A program made the translations under genes and the position numbers. DNA of 64,000 bases from a bacterium OL-1 (lineage in GTDB: Bacteria > Actinomycetota > Coriobacteriia > Coriobacteriales > Atopobiaceae), in assembly GCA_000752675.2 (NCBI GenBank), contig LM994626.1, forward strand, positions 656,794 to 720,793, given 5' to 3'. Below are positions 27,075-35,417 of this stretch, one piece after another; the first letter of the stretch is position 1, and every line of letters begins with the position of its first letter. The notes beneath the pieces were generated by a model, which had not been told where the DNA came from, made no database searches, and was given only the letters and a program-made list of their open reading frames with translations.

Positions 27075-28067
27075 TCACACGAACAGGCCGATGAGCGCGC
27101 AGAACGCCGCCCCAAGGCACATGGTGACCGGCAGGGTGACAAACCATGAGGTCACAATCTTGCGCGCCATAACCCACCGCACGCCGGCGCGGCGCTTGGC
27201 GCTGCCGGCGCCCATGATTGAGGTGGTGACCACCTGCGTGGTCGAGACGGGAGCGCCCAAGGCGGTCATGGTCTCAATTGCTATCGCAGTGGCCATGTTC
27301 GCCACAAAGCCAATGGAGGGCTCCAGGCGAAAGACCCCTCGCCCCAGCGTCTTCATGATGCGCTGCCCGCCAATCGCCGTGCCAAGTGCCATGGTGGCGG
27401 CACAGAAGAGCTTGACCCACAGCGGCACGCCCCCATCCTGGGAGAGCAGCCCCTCCGTTGTGAGCGCCAGCGTGATGATGCCCATCGTCTTCTGTGCGTC
27501 ATTGGAGCCGTGGCTGTACGCCATGAAGGCAGAAGAGGCGATCTGCAGTCGGTGAAAGAGACCGTTCGCGTTTGCCGGAGTCCAGTTTGCAAAGAGCTCA
27601 AAGACAAGCCGCATGAAGGCAAAGCCCAGCACAAATCCTATGAGCGGCGAAGTGAACAGGGGAATGACGACCTTCTCGACCACGCCCTCCCACCTAACGT
27701 CCGAAAACCCGTGGGTATAGGCGATGGTTGCCCCAATGAGGCTGCCAATAAGGGCGTGGGAGGAGCTGCTAGGAACCGTAAGCCACCAGGTGAGAAGGTT
27801 CCAGAAGATGGCACCGAGCAGCGCGGCGAGAATGACGTAGAGCTCAAGCTGGACGTCGACGAGTCCGCTCGAGATGGTGCGCGCAACGCTCTCGTTGGTG
27901 AGCGCGCCTACGAAGTTCATGACGGCGGACATCGCAATTGCGACCCCAGGCGAGAGGGCGCGCGTGTAGACCGTGGTGGCAATGGAGTTTGCCGTGTCGT
28001 GGAAACCGTTGATGAGCTCGAACGCAAATGCGACAACGAGCAGCATGACGAGAAGGACGCTAGGCAT
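27075..28067 (-). CDS. pit: Low-affinity inorganic phosphate transporter, Pit family
   Basis: A 330-residue PiT-type permease with about nine or ten membrane helices. The duplicated family signature is visible: GFHDTANSIATTVYTRALSP near the N-terminus and GVSTTQ-type (GAPVSTTQVVTTSIMGAG) near residue 290, with SHGSNDAQKTMG in the middle. It imports phosphate with protons or as a metal-phosphate complex. Its start overlaps the end of the upstream DUF47 gene by 8 nt, the common accessory-transporter pair, so expression is coupled. Confidence 0.92.
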   Translation of the reverse strand: MPSVLLVMLLVVAFAFELINGFHDTANSIATTVYTRALSPGVAIAMSAVMNFVGALTNESVARTISSGLVDVQLELYVILAALLGAIFWNLLTWWLTVPSSSSHALIGSLIGATIAYTHGFSDVRWEGVVEKVVIPLFTSPLIGFVLGFAFMRLVFELFANWTPANANGLFHRLQIASSAFMAYSHGSNDAQKTMGIITLALTTEGLLSQDGGVPLWVKLFCAATMALGTAIGGQRIMKTLGRGVFRLEPSIGFVANMATAIAIETMTALGAPVSTTQVVTTSIMGAGSAKRRAGVRWVMARKIVTSWFVTLPVTMCLGAAFCALIGLFV

Positions 28068-28680
28068 TCTTCACTACCACGCCCTGCACGATGTTGCCCA
28101 CGGACTTGCAGCAGTCGAGCGCGGCCTCCATCCTCTCGAAGAGCATGACCCACTTCAGCGTCTCCATTGGGTCCGTCCCCGCAAAGAGGTCCCCCAGGGC
28201 ACCGCGATAGACTACGTCACCCTCGTCCTCGAGCATCCCAACCGACCTCACACGCTCCATGACCACGGGATCCTTGTGAAAGTTGGGCAGGTGGTCGAAG
28301 AGCTCTCCAAGCTGCATGCAGGCGCTCGCGGTGAGGTCTGCCATGCGGACGGCCTCGGGATGCATCTCCTCGATTCGGAAGAGCTCGAAGCGGCGAGAAG
28401 CACCCTCGATCTGGTCGACCACGCCATCCATCGTGCGTGCGAGCATCGCGATGTCCTCGCGGTCGAAGGGGGTCACGAAGGACCCATAGAGCTCGGTCAG
28501 AATCTTGGCAACGTGGTGGTCGCAGTCGACCTCGTACTCCTTCATCTTGGCGACAAGGTCGCGCGACTGAGGGTAGTTGCGCACGAGCGTTGCGTAGTCC
28601 TGGCCGACCTCGGCAATCTTGTGGCCAAAATCCGAAAGGAGCCCGTAGAAGACGTCTTCTCTATGTTTGACGCGACTCAA
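28060..28680 (-). CDS. DUF47 / PhoU-like Pit accessory protein
   Basis: A 206-residue all-helical protein of the PhoU-like DUF47 family, usually encoded with Pit transporters and thought to modulate them. It is rich in acidic helices (DREDIAMLARTMDGVVDQIEG, in two parts), which in PhoU proteins bind metal clusters. The start is a TTG at 28680 with AAGGG 8 nt upstream. Its 3' end overlaps pit by 8 nt. Confidence 0.87.
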   Translation of the reverse strand: MSRVKHREDVFYGLLSDFGHKIAEVGQDYATLVRNYPQSRDLVAKMKEYEVDCDHHVAKILTELYGSFVTPFDREDIAMLARTMDGVVDQIEGASRRFELFRIEEMHPEAVRMADLTASACMQLGELFDHLPNFHKDPVVMERVRSVGMLEDEGDVVYRGALGDLFAGTDPMETLKWVMLFERMEAALDCCKSVGNIVQGVVVKNA

Positions 28681-28929
28681 TGGCGTATCCCTTCATGCGA
28701 TGCATTGCTCGGTTGGGCAGACGTCGAGGCCTCTCGTTCTCCCACAGCTGTCTGCCCCAGCGGCCGCAAGGATGTTAGCAGTTTGTAAGCTGCCGGCAGC
28801 GAAGCGAAGCATACCGCCTGCCGAATGACGCAATACAAACGAAACGTTTTGCTTGTTGGAGTCGATTAGTTATGCTCGGTTTTGGAGTTGGCAAGACGAT
28901 TGGCGACCAACAACGGGAGAGTGCACCAG

Positions 28930-29412
28930 ATGACCAAGCTCATGGAGTACCTGCTGGAGCCGCAGACCGCCGTGGTCTTTGACATCGACGGCGTTCTCGC
29001 GGTCTACGAGTTTGGCGAGCTCTCGCACAGCGCATGCCCCGACGAGGACTGGGAGGACTACGTCCGCACCCACGACCCTTATGCCAGCTCGCGTCCAGTC
29101 CCGCAGATCAAGCGTTTTATCAAGGACAAGGGCGAGAGCCGCGTGTGGGCCTGCTCGCAGGCAAGCGACGTCGAGGCGCCTGGCAAGCGTGCCTTCGTCA
29201 CGCGCTGCTACGGCCTTGCCCCCAGCCACGTGATAACCGTTGCTCAGAAAGCCGAGAAGGTCGAGTTTCTCCGCCGGCTGGCACAGGAGCTAAAAGTTCC
29301 CGAGCGCCGCGTGGCCATCGTCGAGGACACCGTGAAGACGCTGGACCTTGTCAACCGCGAGACCAACTGTGTAACGGTGCACGTCTCGTCCTTCTTCGAC
29401 TACGGGATGTAG
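28930..29412 (+). CDS. HAD-like hydrolase
   Basis: A 160-residue protein with a HAD motif I, VVFDIDGVLAVYE (nucleophile Asp about residue 18), and a likely motif III/IV region KVPERRVAIVEDTVKTLDLV. It is shorter than most HAD phosphatases and has no clear cap domain. GGGAGAG precedes the ATG at 28930 by 9 nt. It stands alone between the phosphate transport genes and a small divergent regulator pair. Phosphatase activity is likely; the substrate is not predictable. Confidence 0.72.
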   Translation: MTKLMEYLLEPQTAVVFDIDGVLAVYEFGELSHSACPDEDWEDYVRTHDPYASSRPVPQIKRFIKDKGESRVWACSQASDVEAPGKRAFVTRCYGLAPSHVITVAQKAEKVEFLRRLAQELKVPERRVAIVEDTVKTLDLVNRETNCVTVHVSSFFDYGM

Positions 29413-29458
29413 CCCCGGGCACACACGCGGTCCCGCATCCACCTGCACGCCGAGACGC

Positions 29459-29680
29459 CTACGCCCTCTCCTCGTGGACCTCGCGCTCAACCCCGTCGGC
29501 ATCGCGAATGACCTCGATCCAGCGCTCGATGCGCTCCCCGTCGAGCATGCGCGCCGTCTCGTCAATCTTGTCAGCGAGAAGGTCAAGCGACTCTGGCGAG
29601 ACGGAACCGTTTGCCGCCTGAAGGGACAGCGCCCTGGCAATGTCTGCGCATCCGTACAGCGCTTCTTGTGGAATTTCCAA
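29459..29680 (-). CDS. Small hypothetical protein, divergent from an XRE regulator
   Basis: A 73-residue acidic, mostly helical protein (start TTG at 29680, with AGGTGAT 5 nt upstream; no ATG available). No family recognised. It contains SPESLDLLADKIDETARML followed by GERIERWIEVIRD. It is divergent from the XRE protein at 29771, with a 90-nt AT-rich spacer holding AGAATATTCT (29722-29731), which may be an operator for both. The start codon choice is a judgement. Confidence 0.5.
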   Translation of the reverse strand: MEIPQEALYGCADIARALSLQAANGSVSPESLDLLADKIDETARMLDGERIERWIEVIRDADGVEREVHEERA

Positions 29681-29770
29681 GGTATCACCTGCTAGATAGC
29701 GTCGTTTTCCCGATAGACACCAGAATATTCTATTTTTGAATGTCGTGCGCGCGGGTCTACATTCCGGCGC

Positions 29771-30016
29771 ATGTACGAGATTGCCGACAGACTCGTGGGA
29801 AAGGTCCTCCGTAAGCTGAGGATGGAATCTGGCCTCAAGCAGGACCAGGTCGCGGCACGTCTTGGCATCAACCAGTCGATGGTCTCGAAGTTCGAGTCTG
29901 GCGAGCGCTCGCTCCACCTGGGCGAGGTCTACGCCTACGCAAAGGCGCTCGACACCACACCGGAGCGCATCCTTCAGGAGGTCTGGGACAACCGACTGCC
30001 CCGACACGGCAACTAG
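29771..30016 (+). CDS. XRE-family helix-turn-helix protein
   Basis: An 81-residue protein that is almost entirely a Cro/CI-type DNA-binding domain: LRKLRMESGLKQDQVAARLG, then NQSMVSKFESGERSLHLGEV. No effector domain is present. Binding to the palindrome AGAATATTCT about 45 nt upstream is plausible but unproven. It may control itself and the small divergent gene at 29459-29680. A stand-alone regulator or an antitoxin-like role are both possible. Confidence 0.8.
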   Translation: MYEIADRLVGKVLRKLRMESGLKQDQVAARLGINQSMVSKFESGERSLHLGEVYAYAKALDTTPERILQEVWDNRLPRHGN

Positions 30017-30112
30017 GTACGGCGAGACACGCCCCTCCCTGGCAACCCAGCAATCGCTCCCCGCGCTACCCTTAGGGGACAAGCCGCACGGGAGACGGGG
30101 AGCACCAGCACC

Positions 30113-30526
30113 ATGAACACAGGAACGCACGCCACGGGAACGCGGCTTGTGCGCATAGCAAGCGCTCAGGACCTTCTCGCCAGCCCTGGGGGCGACCTTC
30201 CTCACCTGCTCACGCCAGCCGAACTCGCACAGGCCAACGCGCGCGAGAACCCCGCCGAGTACATGGCCGGCCACCTTGCCGCCAAAGGTGCGGCAACGGA
30301 CGCCCTAGCGCAGCTCCTCCCCCCGAGCACGGGAATTGACCCCCAAGAGCTGGAGACCCTCGACGCTTCCTCCGGCGCGCCGGTGTGCACGGTCCACGGA
30401 CGCCTGGCCGCCGTCCTTGCCGCGCACGGCATAGAGCCGCCGCGCATCTCCATCACCAACGAGGCCGGCGCCGCGCTGGCTACGGCCGTGGCATGGGCTC
30501 CCGCGGTGGGAGGCGAAGGGGCGTGA
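30113..30526 (+). CDS. AcpS-like 4'-phosphopantetheinyl transferase fold, key residues altered
   Basis: A 137-residue protein whose layout follows holo-ACP synthase: LLTPAELAQ, AEYMAGHLAAKGAATDAL, a central strand and PPRISITNEAGAALATAVA. However, the Mg-binding Asp of GIDIVEI is replaced (GTRLVRI), the catalytic Glu of AAKEA is Gly (AAKGA), and SxTH is SITN. If it is AcpS, two metal ligands are gone. It may therefore be inactive, have a changed role, or be the non-catalytic partner of another copy. Its stop overlaps the GTG of the next gene (GTGA). Confidence 0.6.
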   Translation: MNTGTHATGTRLVRIASAQDLLASPGGDLPHLLTPAELAQANARENPAEYMAGHLAAKGAATDALAQLLPPSTGIDPQELETLDASSGAPVCTVHGRLAAVLAAHGIEPPRISITNEAGAALATAVAWAPAVGGEGA

Positions 30527-31542
30527 TCATTGACCAGCCACTCGCCGTGAGCGATCTGGTGCTCAAGAACCGCCTGGTCATGGTACCCATGGCCACGAGG
30601 AAGGCGGGAGCGCGCGGCCAGGTAACCCAAGCGCTCTGTAACCACTACGCCACCCGTGCGCACGGCGGCTACCTGGGCCTCGTCGAGTGCGGCCATCACT
30701 TTGTCTGTGAGGAGGGCCGCGCAACCGCGGGCCAGGCGTCAATCGCGCACGACGAGGACATCGAGGGCCTCAAGCGCGAGGCGGCAGCCGTCCACGATCA
30801 GGGAACTCCTGTCTTTGTGCAGCTCTCGCATGCAGGTTCGGCAGCAACCGAGAGACTCACGGGCACGCAGCCGCTGGCGCCCTCGGCCGTCACCTGCCCG
30901 GGTGCCAAGGTGGGCCACCCCATCCCCCGAGCCATGAGCGCGGATGACATAGCGCGCGTGCCAGAGCTCTTCTCGGCAGCGGCACGGCGCGCCTACGCGG
31001 CCGGCTTCGACGGCATCGAGATTCACGCGGCTCACGGGTACCTTCTGAACCAGTTCCTCTCGCCCCTCACCAACCTACGCAAAGACGCCTACGGAGGCTC
31101 GCTCGAGAACCGTGCGCGGCTCCTTCAAGAGGTGCTCTGTGCCGTGCGAGCAGAGCTGCCCTCAGGCTACCCGGTCTCCGTGCGCCTGGGCGGCTGCGAC
31201 TACATGCCCGGCGGCAACACTATCGACGACGCCGTGGCGCTCGCGCGCATGGCAGAGGCGGCGGGCGCGAGCCTCATCTCCGTGTCGGGCGGCATGTGCT
31301 ACTACGGCAGGCCCGGCCACGAGGACACCGCCGGCTGGTTTGCGGACTCGTCGGCGCCCATCCGTGCGGGCGTGGGCGTGCCGGTGCTTCTGGCGGGCGG
31401 CATAAAGACGGGCGCGGCGGCGGAAGCGCTGCTCGAGCAAGGCGCCTGCGACCTTGCGGGCATCGGACGTGCAATACTGAACAGGCCCGCATGGGCGCGG
31501 CGCGAGACCACCAAGCTCCGCGCTGCCAGCGCGCCCACGTAA
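30523..31542 (+). CDS. NADH:flavin oxidoreductase, old yellow enzyme family
   Basis: A 339-residue FMN TIM barrel. Family segments: LKNRLVMVPMATRKA (N-terminal FMN site), QLSHAGSAA, GFDGIEIHAAHGYLLNQFLSP (split: catalytic His/His in EIHAAHGYL), YGGSLENRARLL and GGI...GIGRAILNRP. It lacks the C-terminal 4Fe-4S/FAD domains of 2,4-dienoyl-CoA reductase. The GTG start at 30523 overlaps the AcpS-like stop. It probably reduces activated C=C bonds; the substrate is unknown. Confidence 0.9.
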   Translation: MIIDQPLAVSDLVLKNRLVMVPMATRKAGARGQVTQALCNHYATRAHGGYLGLVECGHHFVCEEGRATAGQASIAHDEDIEGLKREAAAVHDQGTPVFVQLSHAGSAATERLTGTQPLAPSAVTCPGAKVGHPIPRAMSADDIARVPELFSAAARRAYAAGFDGIEIHAAHGYLLNQFLSPLTNLRKDAYGGSLENRARLLQEVLCAVRAELPSGYPVSVRLGGCDYMPGGNTIDDAVALARMAEAAGASLISVSGGMCYYGRPGHEDTAGWFADSSAPIRAGVGVPVLLAGGIKTGAAAEALLEQGACDLAGIGRAILNRPAWARRETTKLRAASAPT

Positions 31543-31592
31543 GGCACCACAAGATAGCGAGAACACCGGCCGCGCAGGCCGAGGAGGACAGC

Positions 31593-31901
31593 ATGGACGA
31601 GAGCGACATGAAGCTCGCGGAGCAACTGCGCGAGCAGCTCGAGGCAAACGGGGCAAAGACGGCCTTTGGCGCGCCAGCAGCAACGCCGGAAGCAGCGCCG
31701 AGCAAAGCCACCCCGCAGGGCGAGCAGGACGACGCAGGCAGCCTCGTAGAGGGGCCGTTTGCCCAGGTAATGGCCGCCTACCGCAAGGCAAAGCGCTCGG
31801 GCGACGCCGAGGCAACAGCGGCAGCCGAGCGCCACCTCCAGGACGTGGTGCGCGCCGAGCTTGCCGGCGGCGCCGAGCCCTGCTCGGGAGACGAGCGATG
31901 A
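31593..31901 (+). CDS. Hypothetical protein coupled to helicase
   Basis: A 102-residue Ala/Glu-rich protein with a low-complexity middle (about 25-55) and a helical C-terminus (GPFAQVMAAYRKAKRSGDAEATAAAERHLQ in two parts). No family recognised. GAGGAGG lies 4 nt before the ATG at 31593. Its stop overlaps the ATG of the DUF3516 helicase gene (ATGA), so it is probably made together with that helicase. A small partner protein is possible. Confidence 0.65.
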   Translation: MDESDMKLAEQLREQLEANGAKTAFGAPAATPEAAPSKATPQGEQDDAGSLVEGPFAQVMAAYRKAKRSGDAEATAAAERHLQDVVRAELAGGAEPCSGDER

Positions 31902-34507
31902 GCGCGGAGGAGACCGGCGCCACCGCCAGCGCGTCCAATCCCACTCCCGTTGACCTTGGCCCCAATGGCCCGGGCTCGCTGGGGCGCCTCATCCCCTGGC
32001 CGGATGACGAGACGTATCCAAACATCCCCGCCGAGGACGCCCTCGAGCTCTTCCTCGGTTGGGTCGAGTCGCGCGGCATGCAGCTCTGGGACCATCAGGA
32101 GGAGGCACTTCTCGACCTTGCATCGGGTGACCACGTGATCTTGGGCACACCCACGGGCTCAGGCAAGAGCATGGTTGCCGTGGGCATGCTCTTCATAGCC
32201 AACTGCACCAACCGCCGCGCCTACTACACGGCGCCCATAAAGGCGCTGGTCAGCGAGAAGTTCTTCAACCTGGTTAACCTTCTCGGCAAAGACAACGTGG
32301 GCATGATCACCGGTGACGTGGTGATAAACAGCGAGGCTCCCGTGATCTGCTGCACAGCCGAGATCCTTGCCCAGGACGCGCTGCGCTTTGGCGAGCACGC
32401 AGACATCGGTTGCGTGGCCATGGACGAGTTCCACTTCTACAGCGACCGCGACCGCGGCTGGGCCTGGCAGGTGCCGCTGCTGGCGCTGCCCCACACGCAG
32501 TTCCTGCTCATGTCCGCCACGCTGGGCGACGTCACCGACATTGCCACCACACTCGAGGAGCACACCGGACGCGCCGTCGACAAGGTGCTCGACGCCCCCC
32601 GGCCGGTACCCCTCTCCTACGAGTTCGTGGAGACTCCGCTCGAGGACACGGTCGAGCTGGCCCTGCGTGACGGCGACGCGCCTCTCTACATTGTGCACTT
32701 CTCGCAGGAGGCTGCCCTCAAGAGCGCGCAGGCCCTCTCGAGCTACGGCGTCTCGTCGAAGGAGCAGCGCGAGGCCCTGAAGGACGCCGTCAAGGGAGTG
32801 CGCTTCACCACCACGTTTGGCAAGACCCTGAAGCGGCTCATCCTCACGGGCGTGGGGGTGCACCATGCCGGCATGCTGCCGCGCTACCGCCTGCTGGTGG
32901 AGAAGCTCGCCCAGCAGGGCCTGCTGCCCGTGATCTGTGGTACCGACACCTTGGGCGTGGGCATCAACGTGCCCATCCACACCGTGGTTCTCACCCAGCT
33001 CACCAAGTTCGACGGCAGGCGCATGCGCCGCCTCAACGCACGTGAGTTCCACCAGATCGCGGGACGAGCTGGCCGCGCCGGCTTTGACACCGAGGGGCGC
33101 GTCATTGCCGAGGCAACCGAGTACGACATCGAGCGCGCCAAGGCCCTTGCCAAGGCAGGCGGAGACCCCAAGCGCGCCCGCAAGATCAAGGTGAAGACGC
33201 CGCCCTCGGACTTTGTGGGCTGGAACAAGCAGACCTTCGAGCGCCTCATTGCGGCAGAGCCCGAAAAGCTCCGCCCGCGCCTGCGTATCACGCACTCCAT
33301 GGTGCTTGCAGAGATCGAGCAGGGCGGGGACGCCTGGGCGCGCACGCACAAGCTCATCGAGGACTCCGCCCAGACGCCGGAGGAGAAAGCCGCGCTCTCG
33401 CAGCGCACCGACGAGGTCTTTGCCACGCTCATCGACGCCGGCGTGGTCGAACGCCGTGAGGAGGAGGATGGCACCACCTCCTACCTGCTCACCGTTGATC
33501 TACCGGAGGACTTTGCGCTTGACCAGCCCCTCTCGCCCCTCCTTCTCGCCGCCATCGAGCTGCTGGACCCGGAGAGCGAGACCTATGCGCTGGACCTCAT
33601 CTCGATGGTCGAGGCCACGCTCGAGGACCCGCCGCAGATCTTGCGCGCCCAGGAGCGCGAGGCCCGCGGCGCCGCCATCGCGGCCATGAAGGCAGAAGGC
33701 ATCGAGTACGAGGAGCGCATGGAGCGCGCGCAGGAGGTCACCTACCCCAAGCCACTCGAAGACTTGCTCGGCGCCGCCTTTGCGGAGTACTGCGAGAAGG
33801 TCCCCTGGGCAAGCGACTACTGCCTGCGGCCCAAGAGCGTCCTGCGCGACATGGTCGAGACGGCAAGCGACTTCAAGACCTACATTGGCCGCTACAAGAT
33901 CGCCCGCTCGGAGGGCACGCTCCTGCGCTACCTCTCCGACGCCTACCGCGTGCTTGACCGCACGGTGCCCGCCGAGAAGCGCGACGAGCGCCTGGATGAC
34001 ATCGTGACCTGGCTCAGGCTGGTCGTGCGTACCACGGACTCCTCGCTCGTGGACGAGTGGGAGGGCGCCGGCACCGAGGATGGCGCCGCGGTTGCCGCGC
34101 CCAGTGTGGACGAGGTCGTCCATGACAGGCGCGGCCTCACCCTGCTCGTGCGAAACGCCCTCTTCGCCCGGGTGCGCCTGGCGGCGCTGGGCAAGGTCGA
34201 GGAGCTGGGCGACCTCGATGCGGATTGGGGCTACCGCTCGGTCGTGTGGCAGCAGGCGCTCGACGCCTTCCACGCGGAGCACGAGCAGATCCTGCTGGAC
34301 GCAGACGCCCGCTCCTCCGCCTACCTCGACATCGACGAGAAGGACGAGAAGGCAGACCACGTCTGGCACGTCCATCAAATCTTCCGCGATTCCGACGATG
34401 ACCACGACTTTGGCATATGGGGCGATGTCGACCTTGACGCCACGCAGGACGAGGGCGCCGTGGTGTTCAAGACCTACCGCGTGGGGTTTGTGGACACGGT
34501 TGCGTAG
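31898..34507 (+). CDS. Ski2-like DEAD/DEAH helicase with DUF3516
   Basis: An 869-residue RNA/DNA helicase. Motif I LGTPTGSGKS (about residue 83), motif II MDEFHFY (about 177), motif III SATLGD, and motifs V and VI in CGTDTLGVGINVPI and QIAGRAGRAGFD are present. The C-terminal half matches the DUF3516 region found in actinobacterial Ski2-type helicases. It is coupled by a 4-nt overlap to a small hypothetical gene upstream and ends before a strong terminator. A role in RNA turnover or ribosome-related processing is inferred from family relatives. Confidence 0.9.
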   Translation: MSAEETGATASASNPTPVDLGPNGPGSLGRLIPWPDDETYPNIPAEDALELFLGWVESRGMQLWDHQEEALLDLASGDHVILGTPTGSGKSMVAVGMLFIANCTNRRAYYTAPIKALVSEKFFNLVNLLGKDNVGMITGDVVINSEAPVICCTAEILAQDALRFGEHADIGCVAMDEFHFYSDRDRGWAWQVPLLALPHTQFLLMSATLGDVTDIATTLEEHTGRAVDKVLDAPRPVPLSYEFVETPLEDTVELALRDGDAPLYIVHFSQEAALKSAQALSSYGVSSKEQREALKDAVKGVRFTTTFGKTLKRLILTGVGVHHAGMLPRYRLLVEKLAQQGLLPVICGTDTLGVGINVPIHTVVLTQLTKFDGRRMRRLNAREFHQIAGRAGRAGFDTEGRVIAEATEYDIERAKALAKAGGDPKRARKIKVKTPPSDFVGWNKQTFERLIAAEPEKLRPRLRITHSMVLAEIEQGGDAWARTHKLIEDSAQTPEEKAALSQRTDEVFATLIDAGVVERREEEDGTTSYLLTVDLPEDFALDQPLSPLLLAAIELLDPESETYALDLISMVEATLEDPPQILRAQEREARGAAIAAMKAEGIEYEERMERAQEVTYPKPLEDLLGAAFAEYCEKVPWASDYCLRPKSVLRDMVETASDFKTYIGRYKIARSEGTLLRYLSDAYRVLDRTVPAEKRDERLDDIVTWLRLVVRTTDSSLVDEWEGAGTEDGAAVAAPSVDEVVHDRRGLTLLVRNALFARVRLAALGKVEELGDLDADWGYRSVVWQQALDAFHAEHEQILLDADARSSAYLDIDEKDEKADHVWHVHQIFRDSDDDHDFGIWGDVDLDATQDEGAVVFKTYRVGFVDTVA

Positions 34508-34539
34508 GGACGTGGTTGCGCAGGGTATTGCCGTTCAGG

Positions 34540-34568
34540 GGCGCGGGACGCACGTCCCGCGCCTTTTT
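34540..34568 (+). terminator. Terminator after the helicase gene
   Basis: GGCGCGGGACG and CGTCCCGCGCC form a perfect 11-bp stem with a 2-nt centre, followed by TTTTT. Confidence 0.9.
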
Positions 34569-34655
34569 CGTCCGCTTGGGTGTCCAGGCGGGTAGAACCA
34601 TGCCGTAGGGCAACGCATGGGCGTTGTCCCCGGCTCGCACACAAGGGAGGACGCC

Positions 34656-35117
34656 ATGGCAGAGACAAACCAGACCTACCAGGACCTCGGTTACGACAAG
34701 ATCTTTGTGTCGCTTGACGGAACGGAACGCCAGTCCAAGGTGCTCCAGCGCGCCATCGTGATGGCGGCGAACGACAACGCGGAGCTCTACATTGGCCACG
34801 TGATTGACTCCACCGCGCTCGAGACCGCGGGGACTTACCCCGTCGACCTCATCCCCTCGCTCGAGAAGGACTTCCGCGAGTCCATCGCCGACCAGGTCGC
34901 CGAGGCCGAGGCGGAGCCGCAGATCAAGAGCGTCAAAGTCATCGTGAAGGCGGGGCGCATCCGCGAGACCCTGAAGGACGACATGCTGGACGTGATCAAG
35001 CCCGACCTTGTCATCTGCGGGGCGCGCGGCCTCTCGTCCATCAAGTACGCGATTCTCGGCTCCATCTCCACCTTCCTCACGCGTTCCACGACCTGCGACG
35101 TGCTTGTGGTGAAGTAG
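34656..35117 (+). CDS. Universal stress protein (UspA family)
   Basis: A 153-residue single Usp domain. YDKIFVSLDGTERQ opens the fold, and GARGLSSIKYAILGS near the C-terminus resembles the ATP-binding G-x2-G-x9-G(S) loop. It has no membrane segment. GGGAGG precedes the ATG at 34656. It is transcribed alone. Expression under growth arrest or stress is typical of the family. Confidence 0.87.
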   Translation: MAETNQTYQDLGYDKIFVSLDGTERQSKVLQRAIVMAANDNAELYIGHVIDSTALETAGTYPVDLIPSLEKDFRESIADQVAEAEAEPQIKSVKVIVKAGRIRETLKDDMLDVIKPDLVICGARGLSSIKYAILGSISTFLTRSTTCDVLVVK

Positions 35118-35417
35118 CGCGCCTGGGATGCACATCATGCCGTTCACGGATTTCTTTGGTACCTTCACGGTATCCCACAGAAATCACACAGCTTGTTCCC
35201 CCGCTCGGTGGTAATTCTCAATGACTTTGTAAAGTCGCAGGTAATTATCGTATTTTTCGTTGCGGCCCCTCTTGCGCGGCGGGGCCGCAACCCTATATGA
35301 CGACTTGAGACTTTTGCAGGAACCGTGATACCTCACTTTTCACGCTAAGGTTATCTAGCTGCGCTGTTGGCATGTTCTCGCCCGGCGCTCCGTCAACGTC
35401 GGCCACGGAGGTAACCT
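35118..35417 (+). other. Long leader before the lysozyme-like gene
   Basis: A 300-nt gene-free stretch. It holds a short hairpin GACTTT-GT-AAAGTC (35223-35236) and a perfect 11-bp stem GTTGCGGCCCC / GGGGCCGCAAC (35259-35291) without a T-tract. AT-rich DNA at 35217-35260 suggests a promoter. Secreted cell-wall hydrolase genes of actinobacteria often follow a c-di-AMP riboswitch, but I could not find that consensus here. Confidence 0.45.

Noticed and set aside
35118-35417. c-di-AMP (ydaO) riboswitch before the lysozyme-like gene
   Set aside because: Context suggested it, but I could not find the conserved segments of that class.
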